A DNA stretch of 64,000 nt, taken from positions 5,549,319 to 5,613,318 of the forward strand of contig OZ018328.1 of NCBI GenBank assembly GCA_963969495.1, given 5' to 3'. Below, piece after piece: positions 1-11,666 of this stretch; position 1 is the first letter of the stretch, and every line of letters begins with the position of its first letter. The notes below the pieces were generated by a model, which had not been told where the DNA came from, did no database searches, and saw nothing but the letters and a program-made list of their open reading frames with translations. Both the position numbers and the translations under genes were made by a program. This stretch comes from Ceratothoa steindachneri. Lineage: Eukaryota > Arthropoda > Malacostraca > Isopoda > Cymothoidae.

Positions 1-283
1 AATAACTTATTTCATTTGCTCTGCACTTTAAAGTTAGCTTCAACTTTATTTAATACAGTTAATAATTTTGTTATCAGCAAAAATTGACACTTTACTATTT
101 ACACCCTTCCTAAGATCATTTATAAAACTCGGAATATATAATGGGCCTAGAACTAATACCAGAGTTTACACCATTGATAACGTCCCTCTACTCTGACTTC
201 ATCCCATTTAGTACCTCCCTCTGTTTCCTGTATTTCAGTCATTCAGCCATCCAATTCAAAACTTTCCCACATAGCTCATGCAT
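1..283 (-). pseudogene. CR1 reverse transcriptase fragment (group A), degenerate
   Basis: The minus strand aligns base for base, with many substitutions and small indels, to the RT palm segment of the CR1 copy at about 58180-58480. Shared stretches cover the region around the F-A-D-D box and the block upstream of it. It is cut by the window edge and has no open frame, so it is a dead fragment. The right boundary at about 283 is where similarity to the 58 kb copy stops and a different repeat begins. Confidence 0.75.
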
Positions 284-290
284 TCCGGCC

Positions 291-395
291 TGAATGCAAA
301 TTAGGGAAGCCCTGTCATTGGGTTAACATGAACTATGTAATAGGGCCCGGAGAGTTGTTGGTGCACTTCCCCCTCGCTCCCTCCCAGTGCTACTT
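291..395 (+). repeat. Dispersed leader-type repeat R, copy 1
   Basis: This roughly 100-bp block is also found, diverged, at 33657-33775 (plus) and 44925-45040 (minus). It has a short self-complementary core (CCCTG...CAGGG in the 45 kb copy) followed by a C/T-rich tract. In the 45 kb copy it lies just upstream of Jockey/I ORF1-like sequence on the same strand, so it may be a 5' leader of that family. That role is inferred. Confidence 0.5.
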
Positions 396-530
396 GATCT
401 TTATTTATTATCATAATTAAGTACTATTATTTATTAGTTATTCTTATTTGATATTATTATTATTATCATTTATTATTCTTACAGCTATCCTCTCAACCTT
501 TTTCTATCTCATAGAGTTTGGTCTGCTAGC

Positions 531-2855
531 CATAAGAACATAAGAAAAGAAGAAGTCTGTAAACTACTAATCAATAGACCTTACGAAGCAGCTCATTTTC
601 CCATCACCCAGTTCAGTCCCACTTAGCATCTTCATCCATAAATCTATCCAATCTTTTCTTAAAATTCCACAAGGAGGACGCTTCTATCACATTCCTAGTG
701 AGCCTAATCTATTCATTTACCACTATTTTTAATCCAATTTGTATCAATCTCTTTCCAAAACTTGAACTTTTCAGCTTAAACCCATTGCTACCTATCCTAT
801 CCTATTCACTAAAAATATGAACTTTACCTGTCTTCCCTATTATATCCTTTTACCCACTTGAAGACTTCAATCAAATCACCTCAAACTCTTCTCCTTTCTA
901 ATGTATAAAGATTTAGTCTCTAAACCTTTCACCATATGGTAAGCTCCTCAACCCAAGAATCATCTTAGTCATCCTTCTTTGAACAGATTTAAGCAAAGCA
1001 ATATCCATCCTCTAATAGGGTGAGCAAAATTGCACCGTAGAGTCAAGATGAGGCCTAACTAAGGTCAGGTACAATTTCAGAATGATATCATCACTCCTAT
1101 TCACAACTCCCGATAAACCCCAATATCCTTTTAGTTTTTTTCCTAGCACTTATGCACTGCTTTCTAGGCTGAAGGTTAGAACTAACCAAGACACCTGACA
1201 TCTCTTTCACATTCTGACCTTCCTAAAACTCTCCCATTAGGTTTATAATTATTCAGTTAATTATACCTACCTATACTAAGTATACTGCACTTGCTTATGT
1301 TAAATTCAATTTGCCATTTATCTGCCCATTGGCATGGTATGGTCAATTCATCCTGTGATACCTCAGCATCAGAGTCAGACCTTATAATCCTACCTAACTT
1401 TGTATCATTGGCAAACCTGCTCCTGAGGTCTCTACTTATAGCTAAGTCAAGATCATTAATATAAATCAAGAATAACAAAGGCCACAGCAATGACCCCCTG
1501 AGGAACCACACTGGCAACATTCCTTCACTCAGATTTAATCCCATCAATACTAACTATTTGCTGTCTGTTACTAAGCCATGACTGAATCCACCTAAAAATA
1601 TTTCCATCTATCCAATGCGCTCTAAATTTATTCAAAAGTGTGAAATGTGGCACCCTGTTGAAAGCCTTACTAAAATCCAAGTAAATAATATTGTAATTCT
1701 CATCTCCTTTGACAGCATCATACACCTTTCTATAAAAAGACAGTAAATTAGTCAAACACGATTTACCCCTAGTAAAGCCGTGTTAAGATTCATTAATCAA
1801 CTTATGTTGATCTAAGTGATCCCTAATAGAGTTTGATATTATAGATTCCATCATTTTCCCACCCCTGATGTCAAACTCACTGGTCGGTAATTAGATATAT
1901 TGTTTTAGCCCCATTCTTACTTAAATCTAGGTTTTACATTACCTTTCTTCCAAAATAGGCATGTTAGGGGCTCACTTAACACATCTTTACCTTTCTTCCA
2001 AAATAGGCATGTTAGGGGCTCACTTAACACATCTTTACCTTTCTTCAAAATCCTAGGAAAGACCTCATTAGGGTTGGGTGCTTTACTAAATTTGTTTCTA
2101 TTTCTTTTCACACTATCTCCTTTGTAATTTAAATATTCTCTAATTTCTCTTCATCATTACCCTTAAAGATTAAGGTCCCCTCAGGTACAATCAGAGGCTT
2201 CTTGAGTGTAAATACTGAAAGAAAATACTTATTTAACATCCTTTCACTAACTCTCCATCTGTAGTTTTAAGTGGGATTATTTTATTTCTAGTCTTAGTTC
2301 TATATAATTGAAAGAAACCTTTTGGATCTTCTTTGCCCAATTTGCTACTTTAATTTCATAATTTTTCTTCGCTACCCTAATTAACTTTTTAATGTCCCGA
2401 GTTAGCTCTTCATATCTCTACTTAATTGACTCTGCACCATTTTTTTATTTTCCTATAAATGCCTCTTCTAACCCTAATATAATACTTAATTTTATCTGAC
2501 ATCCATTTAGGGTCAACAGTCTTGGCTCTAATCTCTGTAGATATGGAATGTTTATATTCTATCCAGCAATTAACTGTTCAATCATTCTCTCATACTCGCG
2601 AACAACACCATTCTGCTCTACCTGGGGATTATTTCCTCCCTCAACTGCTCGCATTGACATCACATTTCCTGACATGACCTCGCTCGCTAGTCCCCAAACA
2701 ACCATCTCCAGGTACCTCCTCAACCCATTATAATCCGCTTTTCTATAGTCTGGGCTTTTAACCTTATTTATCCTGCTGATAACCCGATTCCATTGTAACA
2801 TCTAATTTCACAATGGTTGCTATTTTTCAAATTTCTGTATCGCTAATGCCTTCAT
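531..2855 (-). pseudogene. CR1 (group B) ORF2 pseudogene, 5'-truncated
   Basis: Read on the minus strand this follows the intact CR1 at 48.5-52.9 kb from the end of the endonuclease domain through the RT to the 3' tail. Recognisable pieces are the linker (2559-2801), the K-x-P-N-P fingers block (about 1990-2110), the D-F-S-K-A-F palm block (1525-1755) and the box-A region, where the usual F-A-D-D is F-A-N-D (1257-1547). Several frameshifts and stops break the frame. The 3' end is a CATAAGAA-type tail at 531-550, matching the CTTATGTT tail of the intact copy. The 5' end near 2855 abuts a plus-strand Jockey/I element. Confidence 0.85.
1941..2036. repeat. 48-bp tandem duplication inside the CR1 pseudogene
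   Basis: Two adjacent identical 48-bp units (1941-1988 and 1989-2036) are followed by the first bases of a third. In frame on the minus strand they repeat 16 codons of the RT. The intact copy has a single unit, so this is a local duplication after insertion. Confidence 0.85.
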
Positions 2856-2885
2856 CAACACCTCCACCCTGACCCTGACTTGTAC

Positions 2886-4394
2886 CTAAACGGAGTTTCC
2901 CAGGAAGTAGATTCGCATCGTTTCCTTGGTCTTGTTTGTGACCGACGCCTCACCTGGGAGGCTCATTCGCAGCCTTAGGGCCTCTTGTACCTGCGCCATG
3001 GACATTCTTTGTTCTGTGATGTTCAGCACCTCGGGTGTTGATAGATCTACTATCTATTCATCCGCAACCGAGGGTGTATTGCGGAAGGTGGACTCGATTC
3101 ACCACAGCCGTCTCTGCTTGGCGACTGGTTCCTTCAACTGCATCCGCGGTCTATCACGACAGTGCCTATGCCGCCGAGACGCGCCAGTCATACCAAAGCC
3201 GTTTGGGTTTATGCCGTAAGAAATTCCTTTGAGAGCTCGGTGTGGCTCTTATGCAAGTGGCATTTCTGGTTCTGCCCAGAACGTCACCCTATCTTTGACT
3301 ATTTGTCGCCACGCATCTGCTCCCAAAGTTCGGCCTTTTTGAAGCACACTTCGTATCACAGTGTACACGCATGGCTCGAAAGTCCCAGGATAGGGTCGGT
3401 TTCCAAGCCGTATACCCTCCGGTGAAGGTAGCGGGGCTCTACCAGCCGCTTCATCAGTCTTCAAAGCCAAGCCGGTTGCAATATACCGCTCGGGACGGGA
3501 GATAACGCGTCGTGCCTTGTTCGGAGACCGAATTGAGACATTTCGCGACTTACAAAGCGCCCTGAGTGCTCTCAGGGCATTAGAATCTCCGCATTCCCTC
3601 GTTTGCGATATCTGTGACGCCACTGTTTTGGTGAGCCGGGCGGATGTCGAGATTATCTTCTGCTGGGTCTTCGAGATGTGGGAATTGCCGGGAATGAGCG
3701 CGCCAAAGAGTCCGCGAGGACTGGGCGACCAGACCAGCGTTTCGCTCTTCCTCACAACGATTACACGGCAGTAATACGGGCTGCCCTCTGGGCGGCTTGG
3801 CAAAGTAGATGGGAGACGGTGAAGGGGAACTTAAAGTTGCCTGCCTTTGCGCCGCGACTGTTCCCATGCCCCCCCCCCCCGCGCCATTGCCGCGACGGCT
3901 TCAGGTTGCTTTCTGTCGTCTCCGAATTGGACACACACTCGCGGGACGCACCGCCATTTGACAGAGCGCTCGCCTGCATTTTATTATGGTGACTGCGTTG
4001 TCCCCCAGACTGTTCGGCACATTCTTCTTGAATTTTCCAGTCTGGGCGATCTCTACGCACGTTATCTGTCCCGGTACTGGGACGAGTGGGGTTGCTGCTG
4101 CTTGTTCACTGTACTGATGGGTTCGTGCACACTGACTTGTGGACTATCTGACTTTTTGGAGAGGTTGTCCTCCTCCATTTTATTTGACTCTTTGGTATTG
4201 GTCACATGTTGTTCCTGTCCCCCATCCCCTCCGACGCCTGAGCTGTTTCCTTCCTATTTTTGCTTCGTTTTTTATGTTGTTTTTTTAAGATTAGTTTTGG
4301 TTTTGTTCTTTTGCGTACTTATTTTATCTAGCCTAGCCTTAGGCTGTAAGATGATTACGGCAGTCGCCATATTGGCTCTGAAAGAAAAAAAAAT
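2886..4394 (+). pseudogene. Jockey/I-type retrotransposon 3' part (RT thumb, RNase H, C-terminal zinc motif)
   Basis: The plus strand first reads an RT thumb (F-L-G-L-V-x-D-R-R-L-T-W at about 2915-2960, then I-H-H-x-x-L-C-L-A-T-G near 3100). An RNase H tail follows (G-I-A-G-N-E-R-A-K-E-S at about 3678-3715) and then the usual post-RNase H domain (R-x-x-I-G-H-T-R-like and V-R-H-I-L near 3920-4040). Two Cys of the terminal zinc motif appear changed to Tyr and Phe. Many frameshifts are needed to follow it. The 3' end is an A-rich tail at about 4385-4394. The 5' side is cut by the CR1 pseudogene. Confidence 0.75.
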
Positions 4395-4985
4395 TCTTGG
4401 CCATTCCACGCCTACGAGCAAGGTAGCAACGGTGCCCAGTCGTAACCTTTCTGCGGGTTCTTCCTCTCTCGGCCACTAACCTTACCGCTGCGCCTAACTA
4501 ATACTAGAGCCCCCCCCCCTTCCCCTCCCTCGAAAACGGCGAACTCGTTGTACGCCTTCACCGAGTCGTTAGACTCACATGAGGTAATACGTGGAAGGTT
4601 GTCATGAGGCCATTCCCGGGGTGCCTTGCTGGCGCCCGCCTTAAGGCAGGCTGGCTGCTACACCCAAGGTTGTGGTCGGATACTTTTTTTAAAGGAGTCT
4701 GGTCTCATGCATACTATTTAAAAAAAATTGCTAATTTCTTGCTTGGGTCCCTGAGGGAGGCAAGCCGCCCCTGGGGTACCCGAGTGTCCCTCTAATTGTC
4801 TTTATAGTTTACGTTTTATTACTTAATAGTCTATTGTTTCTATTTGTTTCATAGGAGCCTCACTCCAATGACGTCAACCGATCTTCTCCTAGCCCTTGCT
4901 TGGGTCCCACATTACATGGGGTCCTGACCACCGCTCTTTACTGTGCCTTTACAGTCCAATCTGGACTTTAGTTGCACGGTGTACA
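4395..4985. other. No gene seen; leader-like C/G-rich segments
   Basis: This holds homopolymer C runs (about 4508-4530) and GC-rich blocks at 4600-4680 and 4740-4795 resembling retrotransposon 5' leaders. No coding frame or RNA gene is recognisable. Confidence 0.4.
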
Positions 4986-5870
4986 CTTTCGCATCCTCTT
5001 CGACCCTCGTTCACCTTGACCCATTTCTGAAATGGGGTCTTCTGCCCTTCTCCAGTGGCTACCCTCCGTGCGAAGTGCAACGTATCTCTCCAAGTGGATA
5101 GACGTGCCTTCCTATCCGCGAAGACATTCCTTCGCTTCCCACTGGTTCCCACCGCTGTCCATTGCCTAAATCACTGCAGAACAGGGGTATCTTTCGAGGA
5201 CAGTGGTCTTGATCTTCTTTGCCCCCAGTTTATCGGACCTCTTTCACTGGTATTCCTCCCTGGATGAACTCTCCAGCAAGAATCTCCAATAACCTCTTTC
5301 TCCCAGTTCCTTAACCATGCGTCCGCCTACTCTCAGGGCGCGCCCATCTTCACTGATTGTTCCAGTTTCCTCAGCTCGTCTGCTACCGTCGTGGTAGAGA
5401 TTTTGCCTCGGTGCTCCTCTCCCTTCCGCTTTCCATTTGGACTTTTTATCGATCTCGGAAGAACTGTAGGCCATTCGGGAGGTCATCCTTACGGTCAGGT
5501 ATATTCCATTACTCTCATCCTTTGATCCGCGATATCCGACAAGGCTTATCCCTTTGAACTGGGCGCCCTCCCACGCTGGGATCTCTGGCAACGAAGCAAC
5601 TGACCATGCTTGTTGCCTGGCAGACTCTTCCTCTCACCAAACTTCACCCCCATTAAACCCCTTCTCGGCTACTGGTTCCCCCTTCCCCCCAGCTCCCACC
5701 GTAGAGGATGCGCTGGCTGCCTCCGACTGGGTCATACTCCGCCCACCCATTGGTTATTTATGTCCCGCTACCTCCCTTTCACCTTTGCCGTACCAGACTC
5801 ACCTTGTCCTGGTGCTCGTTGAGAGCCTCTTGTATTACACCCTGACTGATATTACTTGCGTCTAATCCTG
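4986..5870 (+). pseudogene. Jockey/I-type RT tail and RNase H fragment, heavily decayed
   Basis: The clearest part is at 5554-5640, where the plus strand reads W-A-P-S-H-A-G-I-S-G-N-E-A-T-D-H-A, the C-terminal RNase H motif of I/Jockey-group elements. Upstream (about 5350-5550) the other frames give a broken RNase H core including an F-T-D-C block where F-T-D-G is expected. The segment 5055-5270 is compatible with the RT thumb. No single frame is open. This is a second independent copy of the same broad group as 2886-4394, judged by order and motifs only. Confidence 0.55.
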
Positions 5871-6410
5871 GCCGAAGTCCCCTTGTTTCTACTTAGGGAA
5901 TCCTTTCTCCCACCTCCACAATTACACTTTGGTCTCCTCTCGCTTTCACCCCCGCATTTTCCTTTGTCCTGCTCCTCCATAATGATCAGCTTCGCTGAGT
6001 GAGACTCGTCTGCGTTGTTTGATGGTCAACCCCTTTCCTTGTGCTGAAAATAACGTGTCCCCTACACGTTTCTTTCACCATTGAAACCTCTCGACATTCT
6101 AATTCTCTCCATTCGTCCCCAATTTACTATATTCTTCCTCTCAACCTCTCACATATTCGTCCATTCCGATCTTCGACCACCACTCATCCCAAGGCATTTT
6201 ATACGCTACAACGATGCAATTTCATTCCTGCAGATCTCTTTTCCTGACCTTGCACCTTTGCATGGTTATTTTCTAGATGTAATAAATAGATAAGATAGGT
6301 ATTATGCTTTTAATTTGGGTCTAACATATCAAATAGAAATGTTGGTTTACATTTTTTTATCCACATATTCATTCACGCTTTATGTCAATACAATCCTATT
6401 CTCGTTTCAG
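5871..6410. other. Intergenic or intronic; upstream side of the splice acceptor
   Basis: No coding similarity was recognised. The last 100 bases carry a branch-point-like CTAAC (about 6321) and a pyrimidine-rich tract ending in CTCGTTTCAG at 6401-6410, the acceptor of the exon that follows. Confidence 0.45.
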
Positions 6411-7109
6411 AAGACCGAATTTTCTCCTGACAAGAAACCAATCATCGGGAATTCACGTATGCCTCTTACCAGTAAAGGCACGAATACACAAACAATAAAC
6501 CTTGTCCTTAGTCCCGTGTCAGTTTGCAGTGTACCCGAGCAGGTCCCTTTTCAAAATACCTCTCGGTCCTTAACTGAGGTCAAATCGGTGACCCCATTTA
6601 CCCATCATATACCTCCAGGTTCGGTCACGCCCATCCCCGTGTGCGGCTGTAAAGAACCCGAACCAAACGCTTCTAATGTGGTCGTCTTTGGGGAAGACTT
6701 CATTTCAGAAATGATTTCGGGCGAAACAGCGCAGCTCTCCGATGCAGAGGAGGAAGAAGGCGGTCTCCAACCGCATGAGGAAACTTCCTTCAGTTCAATG
6801 CCTCGCTCTCCGAAGAGGTCGAGCTTCGACGTCTTCGAAAATGAGGCCACGACCAGGAATTGCACTGAAAGTAATACCAAATCCGTGACTCCAAAACGAG
6901 AAAAACCCGGAACGGAGATTTCAGAGATCATCACTTATGGTAACTCATTTGACACTCGGTCACAGTTCGAAAGTGCCTATTCAAGGGAAACTTCGGACAG
7001 TGATGCTCCTGTTAACCCGGTAACTACTTCAGAATACGATACTTTTCCCCTTAATCCAAATCAGTTTAGTACACTGCCCAAAGTTCAAGGGAAGGTAGAA
7101 ATTATTTAG
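6411..7109 (+). CDS. Probable 3'-terminal coding exon of an unidentified host gene
   Basis: An open frame of about 232 codons begins right after a strong acceptor (pyrimidine tract, then TTTCAG) and ends in TAG. The frame also runs 32 codons upstream, but that part contains the branch point and pyrimidine tract and encodes a hydrophobic string, so it is read as intron. The product is Ser/Thr-rich and acidic, with a D-A-E-E-E-E-G-G cluster about residue 110, a basic S-P-K-R-S patch about residue 130 and no predicted membrane segment or enzyme motif. It looks disordered and cytosolic or nuclear. It resembles none of the retroelement proteins nearby. Start exons are not visible upstream, and no canonical AATAAA was found just downstream. 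I do not recognise the family. Confidence 0.5.
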   Translation, partial: KTEFSPDKKPIIGNSRMPLTSKGTNTQTINLVLSPVSVCSVPEQVPFQNTSRSLTEVKSVTPFTHHIPPGSVTPIPVCGCKEPEPNASNVVVFGEDFISEMISGETAQLSDAEEEEGGLQPHEETSFSSMPRSPKRSSFDVFENEATTRNCTESNTKSVTPKREKPGTEISEIITYGNSFDTRSQFESAYSRETSDSDAPVNPVTTSEYDTFPLNPNQFSTLPKVQGKVEII

Positions 7110-8240
7110 CTTCTTTTACATTCCATTAGTTCAGTCAATCAGATGGGTTTAGTTCACACAAGGAAAGTCTCACATTGGCATTGATCTTAATTGGTGGAAT
7201 TCAAAGTGTTTTTTTTTAATCAAGTTAGAATTTGTATTTAACTGGTTAAGGAATACTTATCCAGAAACATGGAACTACAACCATTAACTTAAACCATCAC
7301 TCTTGGGCATTTTGTTAATTGCTTGTATGAGAGGGAATTGTTGATTTGACTTACATAGAGTTTTCTGTTCTTTGTCCATTTATTTGTGAGGTCATGAATG
7401 TAGTATTTTGGGTTTAATCCTAAATGGCCGAATTTCTTCGTGAGTTGCCGTATTTAGTTGCTTGGCTTCGTAATCAAAAGGATATATGCCTGTGTCTGGG
7501 CTTCGCTAACTTGCATTTATTGGGTTCGTAAACATCGATGACTCTCATCTTAGTCGTAATTCTGCGATATTATCAGTTATGTAGGTTTTTTTTTTACATA
7601 TTTCGAGTGATTTAAATGCAAGTACAAATTACTTTGGGATGTCTTACTCGCGCGGCAGGCTGGCAAGTTCCACACTCTGATTGGTTCCAAGACAAAGAAT
7701 CCTGTGGTATACTTTCCCTGGGCTGAGAGGGGTCTCTCGTACTATCGCTCGCTATATAACTCAAGATTTTTAAAAAAGGGTAAAAATGTGTAGTGACATA
7801 GCCCGGGCCAATAGAGGAAACTACTCGGAGCGCCAGGGACTGGATGCGCCTGCGCCTCCTCCTGGACCTGGCCCCATTCGATATCAAGAATGAGAGTGGC
7901 CCACATGGGTAAATTGGATGCGAGAAGAGACCTCAGAATAAGGAATGAAAAAGATTAGTGAAATAATTATAATCGTTGTAAGCTAACCTAAGTCCGGCCA
8001 TTATTATACATTAATAGGATAAATAATATGAGATAAATTTGAAAAATATATCGGAAATAGACTGATAGGTTGATAACGATGAGTCTCCCGAACCTATTCA
8101 CGATCATTGGGCGCATTCCTGGGACTAATACAGGAGAGCCGGTTCCCGACCCACCCTATGCAGGTGTGCACTCACAGTCGCTCTATCGGAGGCGTAGAGG
8201 TGATTTTCCGTGTCATCTTCCATTTTTTACCCGTCCTGCA
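7110..8240. other. 3' flank without recognisable gene
   Basis: This may hold the 3' UTR of the preceding exon. A TATATAA box near 7752 lies between two CCAAT-type motifs (about 7679, inverted, and 7808), which could be a promoter but has no associated gene start. Confidence 0.3.
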
Positions 8241-8497
8241 ACAGAGGTGCATCTCCTGGCGCCTACAGAGGTACGTCTCTTGTCTACAGAGGTGCATCTC
8301 TTGGCGTCTACAGAGGTGCTTCTCTTGGCATCTACAGAGGTGCATCTCTTGGCGTCTACAGAGGTGCATCTCTTGGCGTCTACAGAGGTGCATCTCTTGG
8401 CGTCTACAGAGGTGCATCTCTTGGCGTCTACAGAGGTGCATCTCTTGGCGTCTACAGAGGTGCATCTCTTGGCGTCTACAGGGGTGCATCTCTTGGC
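8241..8497. repeat. Minisatellite, 24-bp unit, about 10.5 copies
   Basis: The unit ACAGAGGTGCATCTCTTGGC plus four bases is repeated with few changes; early units carry substitutions and one is shortened by three bases. Because 24 is divisible by three, all plus frames and one minus frame stay open across it. This explains several overlapping open frames without implying a protein. Confidence 0.95.
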
Positions 8498-8639
8498 ACT
8501 CTAAACTTGATTCCGAGTTTGTTTCGCACTGGCTCGCGTTACTTATGTTGCCCCCAGCTAAGGTCTCGCCCATCCCCTATACCTTAGGGCGGCATCCCCG
8601 ACGAATTCCCCCCCAACGGACGGGGTTCTCCCATAGAGA

Positions 8640-9400
8640 TCCAGCACTCCGTGTATTTGTGGGGGTTTTTTTCTCGATTGTATATGAGGTGAATGTGTGT
8701 TGAATTGTTTCTGGTTCCAGGTAGCCTAGGGAGCGAATTTGTGTGTCGCTCCGGATATGTATGTGTTTAGTTTTGGGCGGTGACCGCACCGGAACCTTGC
8801 TATGGTGACCCGTTCGTGCCGTGGGAGGGATGTTTCTTTTAGGTCGATTTTCGATCGAATAGTGTCGAGATGAAGATCTGGACCCAGAGATTGGATACCA
8901 TGCTGTTTTGTGGGTAATGGTGTCCTTGTTACGCGACGGTGAGATTCGGTGTGGAAACTTTTGCTTATGTCTAGTTCCACCATTATTCTCTTGTAGTGGT
9001 GTGAGTTGGGAAGCTTTGTATAAGCTAGATGTTAGTGAGGACATTGTTTGTCAGGGTACCATGGATGGAATCTGTGCTGGGAAGCATCTAGTGGGATCTG
9101 TTGGTTGAGTTTGGATAAGGAGATAGATCGGTATGATGTTCGATCATAGGGTTATTTATTTGCCTTAGGATGGGTATTATGTGGGCATATTTATAGACAT
9201 TTGGAAATTTGTTTGAAGGCATCGATGCCCCTTGGTCCTAGGCGTTGTAGATGAAAATTCCATATGTTAGCAGGTGTGAAGCAGAAGATATTTACTCTAT
9301 ATCCTAGGGCACTATTTGTGAGGTTAATTGTGCTGGCATTCCGTATTCTATTGCAAGTGCGCGGAGGTGTGTCTGCTTGTTGCTCTGATGGGCGTTCCAT
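8640..9400 (-). pseudogene. Non-LTR retrotransposon fragment, RT joined to C-terminal domain by internal deletion
   Basis: On the minus strand the right part (about 9190-9320) reads an RT fingers block: L-G-P-R-G-I-D-A-F, then T-S-Y-R-S-I-S-L where T-S-Y-R-P-I-S-L is usual. Next come S-Q-H-R-F-H-P and L-D-I-S-K-S-F-H-T, matching the palm block. About 8760-8870 then reads L-P-R-H-E-R-V-T-I-A-R-F-R-C-G-H, a domain that normally follows RNase H. The catalytic RT palm end, thumb and RNase H between them are missing. Frames change several times. Not assigned to a clade beyond RNase H-type LINEs. Confidence 0.55.
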
Positions 9401-9839
9401 CTTAGTCACATGAAACGGTAATTGCTATCGTATCGTATTTTTTTTAACCTCCCTCAATACTAAGTGGTCCCTTTCGTTTTCTTTTCTTTTTTTACAATAT
9501 TGTTCTCTTTCACGCCTCTTCAATGCATAAATTACAAAATACTCTTTTTTTATAAGATTCATTTAAATTTAGCTTATTTTGTTTGTAGTCTAAACGCATT
9601 TATACAACGATCTTTGGAGAAGGCTGTGGATGATTACATTTAAGAAACGGTGTTTGCTTTTGTGAGGCGTCCGAAACCACGGTAGAGAACGGCTCCCAAG
9701 AAGGCGAGTTGGACCTCCCCCCCTCCCTCTAGGTAGGGTATAAATGCGTATCTTCGAGAACCTCTGCCCATGCTTTTACACCCTCTGAGGATCCCAACCA
9801 GATCAATACTCACTTATCATCCTTCACCACATCCGAGTC

Positions 9840-11655
9840 ATGTTCACGGGGTCGTCATCGGCGGTGCGGGGGAGGTACTCCCTAAAAGACAAGAGCCCCA
9901 CCACGAACGACCAACATACACTACTAAACTTAGCCGATACTCATGACACCCTCATCACAAACATTATAGAAACACATACAGGTCAAAAGCTCGTCTTCCG
10001 CTCACAGGAGGACGCACTAACGTTTCACCAAAACGCAGCCGACACACTCGCTACTCTAAACCTTCAAACAAAACTAGCTGACTGAATATTAAAAAGACCA
10101 ACCCCCTATGGTTGGCCTTCTCCACTGATGACCTCTCCGCACACACCTCAGACAGAAGTATGGGGAGGAGGTCATCACAGACCTGTACTTTAATCGTACT
10201 AAACACTGGGTGGGCAGTGATCACACTGTCGACGAAAACAACAAAACATTGCTGCTAGACCAGGGTATCAAGGTCTCCGGCACACTAACATACCCACATA
10301 GCATGGAGTCACAACATAACATAAGACCAACACAATGCCACTCCACATCACACCCCCACCCCCACTCCACATCACACCCCCACCCCCACTCCACATCACA
10401 CCCCCACTCCACATCACACACCCACCTCCACTCCACATCACACACCCACCTCCACTTCACATCACACACCCACCTCCACTCCACATCACACACCCACCTC
10501 CACTCCACATCACACACCCACTCCACATCACACACTCACCCCCACTCCACATCACACACTCACCCCCACTCCACATCACACACCCATACCCACTCCACAT
10601 CACACACTCACCCCCACTCCACATCACACACTCACCCCCACTCCACATCACACACCCACACCCACTCCACATCACACACTCACCCCCACTCCACATCACA
10701 CCCACCCCCACTCCACATCACACACCCACACCCACTCAACATCACACACCCACACCCACTCCACATCACACACCCACACCCACTCCACATCACACACCCA
10801 CCCCCACTCCATATCACACCCACCCCCACTCCACATCCCACACCCATCCCCATTCCACCTTTCCCGAGAAGGTGTTCGCTCTAATCGACGAGCACATGGA
10901 CAGAAGACCCGCACTCCTCCCCACTCGGGTGGGCACGCACACCTCTCCACCTGCACCCACCGGCCTCCACTTTCACCACACTCCCACCGCCTCCCGCCCT
11001 CCTGTCCCGGCACCTTCCTTACCTACCCCTCCGCCTACTGCTCCCGCCTCTCTCCCAACCCCCTCTCCTTCCACCTCTCCCACTCCTACCTCCAGAACCC
11101 CCCTTCGGCAACCTCCACTCCTCCCTCCACTTCCACCAACTGTCCCCAGCCCCCCTTCTACAGACTCCAACCCCACTCCCACTGACACCACAACCTTCAC
11201 CTCCCCTCAGCCCACCACACCCGTACAACCACGGGTAAAGCCGACCTCCCCACCCCCACCATCCTGCTGTTCCTACACCTCCCCCTTCCACCCCTCCTTC
11301 GACCCAACCTCTCTCCCCCCACACCCCACCTCTCATAATCTGCACCTCTCCTACTATCTCTAGCCCCTCATCTCCAAGCTCTACTCCATCCACCTCTGCT
11401 ACTAACTCCCCCCTCCTAGACTCTACCCTTTCCAACCCTGCTTCCAAGCCTGCTACCTCGATGCCTCCATCCACAGAACACACTCTTCCCTCCACCACGG
11501 CCTGCCCACCCAACAACACCGCTGACGACCTCTCCAAACCACAGTCGACGACACGAGTAAAGGTACTGGCTCCTCACGCCTCCTGGGCAATAACCAAGGA
11601 GAGGGGAACGGTCCCGGGTAAATCAGCCCCCCGCGCACTCCGCCCACGACAATAG
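9840..11655 (+). pseudogene. I-like retrotransposon ORF1 (gag-like), with minisatellite insertion
   Basis: Upstream of a clear endonuclease-RT on the same strand, this region holds a first open stretch (9840-10085, 81 codons). A second stretch after a frameshift (about 10130-10330) is followed by a 24-bp minisatellite and a Pro/Thr/Ser-rich stretch (10860-11363), then a last block (11461-11655). Position, the low-complexity C-terminal half and order before the endonuclease fit an ORF1 nucleic-acid chaperone of an I-type element. No zinc knuckle is visible. The stops between blocks mark it as a pseudogene, unless sequencing error accounts for some. The assignment rests on position more than on motif. 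Confidence 0.5.
10336..10850. repeat. Minisatellite, mostly 24-bp His/Thr/Ser-encoding units
   Basis: More than 20 units of a CA/CCAC-rich motif containing CACTCCACATCACAC. Most are 24 bp and some 18 bp, so frame is kept. In one frame it encodes S-T-S-H-T-H-P-H repeats, in another P-P-L-H-I-T-H. It lies inside the ORF1 region of the I-like element. Confidence 0.9.
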
Positions 11656-11666
11656 GTCGCCTCAAC

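Noticed and set aside
3249..3803. 184-codon minus-strand frame as a gene
   Set aside because: It is antisense to the RNase H region of a plus-strand retroelement and has no motif.
6315..6410. Extension of the 6411-7109 frame upstream as coding
   Set aside because: The frame here begins with TTG, encodes a hydrophobic string, and contains a branch-point-like site, pyrimidine tract and TTTCAG; intron is the better reading.
8107..8703. Long open frames over the 24-bp minisatellite as a repeat protein
   Set aside because: Several frames on both strands are equally open because of the unit length; no start context or flanking domain favours any.
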